From CAZNYN01 sp964577295 (GTDB lineage Bacteria; Synergistota; Synergistia; Synergistales; Synergistaceae), in NCBI GenBank assembly GCA_964577295.1, contig CAZNYN010000050.1, positions 1 to 14,756 of the forward strand: 14,756 bases of DNA, in the 5' to 3' direction. Shown here one piece after another: positions 14,265 through 14,756 of this stretch. Position 1 is the first letter of the stretch. Each line of letters begins with the position of its first letter. A program made the position numbers and the translations under genes. The notes below the pieces were generated by a model. It had not been told where the DNA came from, searched no databases, and saw nothing but the letters and a program-made list of their open reading frames with translations.

Positions 14265-14657
14265 ATGAAAATAGGAGAAGCAATACAGAGCGGAGACTAC
14301 AAAGGCGAGAAGCACGTCCCTGTCATAGAGGCACCGGAAAAAGTTAAGGCAGGAGAGTCATTCTTCGCAAAAGTCAGCGTAGGAAAAGAGATTCCCCATC
14401 CCAACAAGCCGGAGCACCACATCTGCTGGATACAGCTCTACTTCAAGCCCGCAGACACAAAGTTCGTAATTCAGCTCGCCAACTTTGAATACACGGCCCA
14501 TGCGGCATCAATGGACGCAGCAAACCCCGGACCCGCATTCGCAGATCCCGCAAGCTGCGTACCCGTAAAGCTCGCAAAGTCCGGAACACTCATCGCACTG
14601 AGCTACTGCAACATCCACGGACTCTGGGAATCCTCACAGGAAATCACAGTAGAATAA
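14265..14657 (+). CDS. Superoxide reductase, one-iron type (neelaredoxin / class II)
   Basis: The enzyme reduces superoxide to hydrogen peroxide without making oxygen, and is a hallmark of anaerobes. The 130-residue product closely resembles the archaeal and anaerobe 1Fe enzymes. It has the E15-K16-H17 motif near the start; iron ligands H17, H45 (HPN), H51 (EHH), C115 and H118 (SYCNIHGLW); and catalytic K16. It lacks the N-terminal rubredoxin-like desulfoferrodoxin domain with its four cysteines, so it binds only the catalytic iron. The cytoplasmic electron donor, usually rubredoxin, is not in the window. The start is set by a TTGGAGG ribosome site. It has its own promoter region and is probably not part of the upstream operon. 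The coding strand is C-rich. Confidence 0.95.
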   Translation: MKIGEAIQSGDYKGEKHVPVIEAPEKVKAGESFFAKVSVGKEIPHPNKPEHHICWIQLYFKPADTKFVIQLANFEYTAHAASMDAANPGPAFADPASCVPVKLAKSGTLIALSYCNIHGLWESSQEITVE

Positions 14658-14684
14658 CAGCAGCAAAATAAAATAAGAAATAAA

Positions 14685-14724
14685 GCGGCGCCCCCGAGGA
14701 AAAATAAAGCCTCGGGGACGCCGC
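14685..14724 (-). terminator. Terminator-like hairpin, best paired on the minus strand, probably bidirectional
   Basis: Two arms (6 bp, one odd position, 8 bp) close on a 10-nt A-rich loop. In a plus-strand RNA the odd position is a C-A mismatch and the tail is only ACTTTG. In a minus-strand RNA it is a U-G pair, and the stem is followed by a long T-rich tail across 14684-14660. It therefore looks made to stop a leftward transcript from beyond the window, and it may also end the superoxide reductase message. Confidence 0.65.
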
Positions 14725-14756
14725 ACTTTGTCCCACATAGTCAAACGACGGCAAAC

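Overview
The window is an ordinary bacterial chromosome segment centred on a replication origin. The core is a plus-strand run dnaA - dnaN - recF - mnmG - DUF721 (DciA-like), followed by a one-iron superoxide reductase. The superoxide reductase, the amino-acid-degrading gene set and the mid-range GC content point to an anaerobic, amino-acid-fermenting bacterium. Synergistota is my leading guess from the general look of the proteins. No rRNA or other diagnostic marker is present, so this is only an inference.

Layout. Positions 1-1576 (minus) hold a secreted 5'-nucleotidase cut off by the window edge. Positions 1856-6265 (minus) hold a catabolic cluster read leftward: ridA, a deaminase paralogue (B), a second deaminase paralogue (A), and an NhaC-family transporter. 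A divergent YheO/DauR-type regulator (6392-7066, plus) sits beside it and ends in a perfect 22-bp terminator hairpin. Positions 7067-7946 and 9288-9520 are gene-free and carry two DnaA-box clusters flanking dnaA, as in a bipartite oriC. Positions 7947-14103 are the replication/tRNA-modification run, with overlapping or coupled genes from dnaN onward. Positions 14265-14657 are superoxide reductase with its own promoter region and a terminator-like hairpin.

How the genes work together. The transporter probably brings in an amino acid or related small molecule. The two fold-type II PLP enzymes would deaminate it, and RidA would clear the reactive enamine/imine intermediates. The regulator probably controls the set: ridA and deaminase A are both preceded by the same 41-bp promoter module, in which a palindromic operator candidate lies between the -35 and -10. 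This duplicated promoter is the most interesting regulatory structure here. Deaminase B has lost both conserved active-site tyrosines and probably differs in substrate.

Other points of note: a candidate DnaA-box / GC-rich / triplet / AT-rich unwinding module before dnaN, a DciA-like helicase-loader gene in the dnaA cluster, an abrupt G/T-rich to A/C-rich change of coding strand at the recF-mnmG junction, and a PerR-box-like site before superoxide reductase. I saw no tRNA, rRNA, CRISPR, insertion sequence or prophage gene. I did not find a wholly new system; the strongest candidate for something undescribed is the twin-promoter, two-deaminase island beside the origin.
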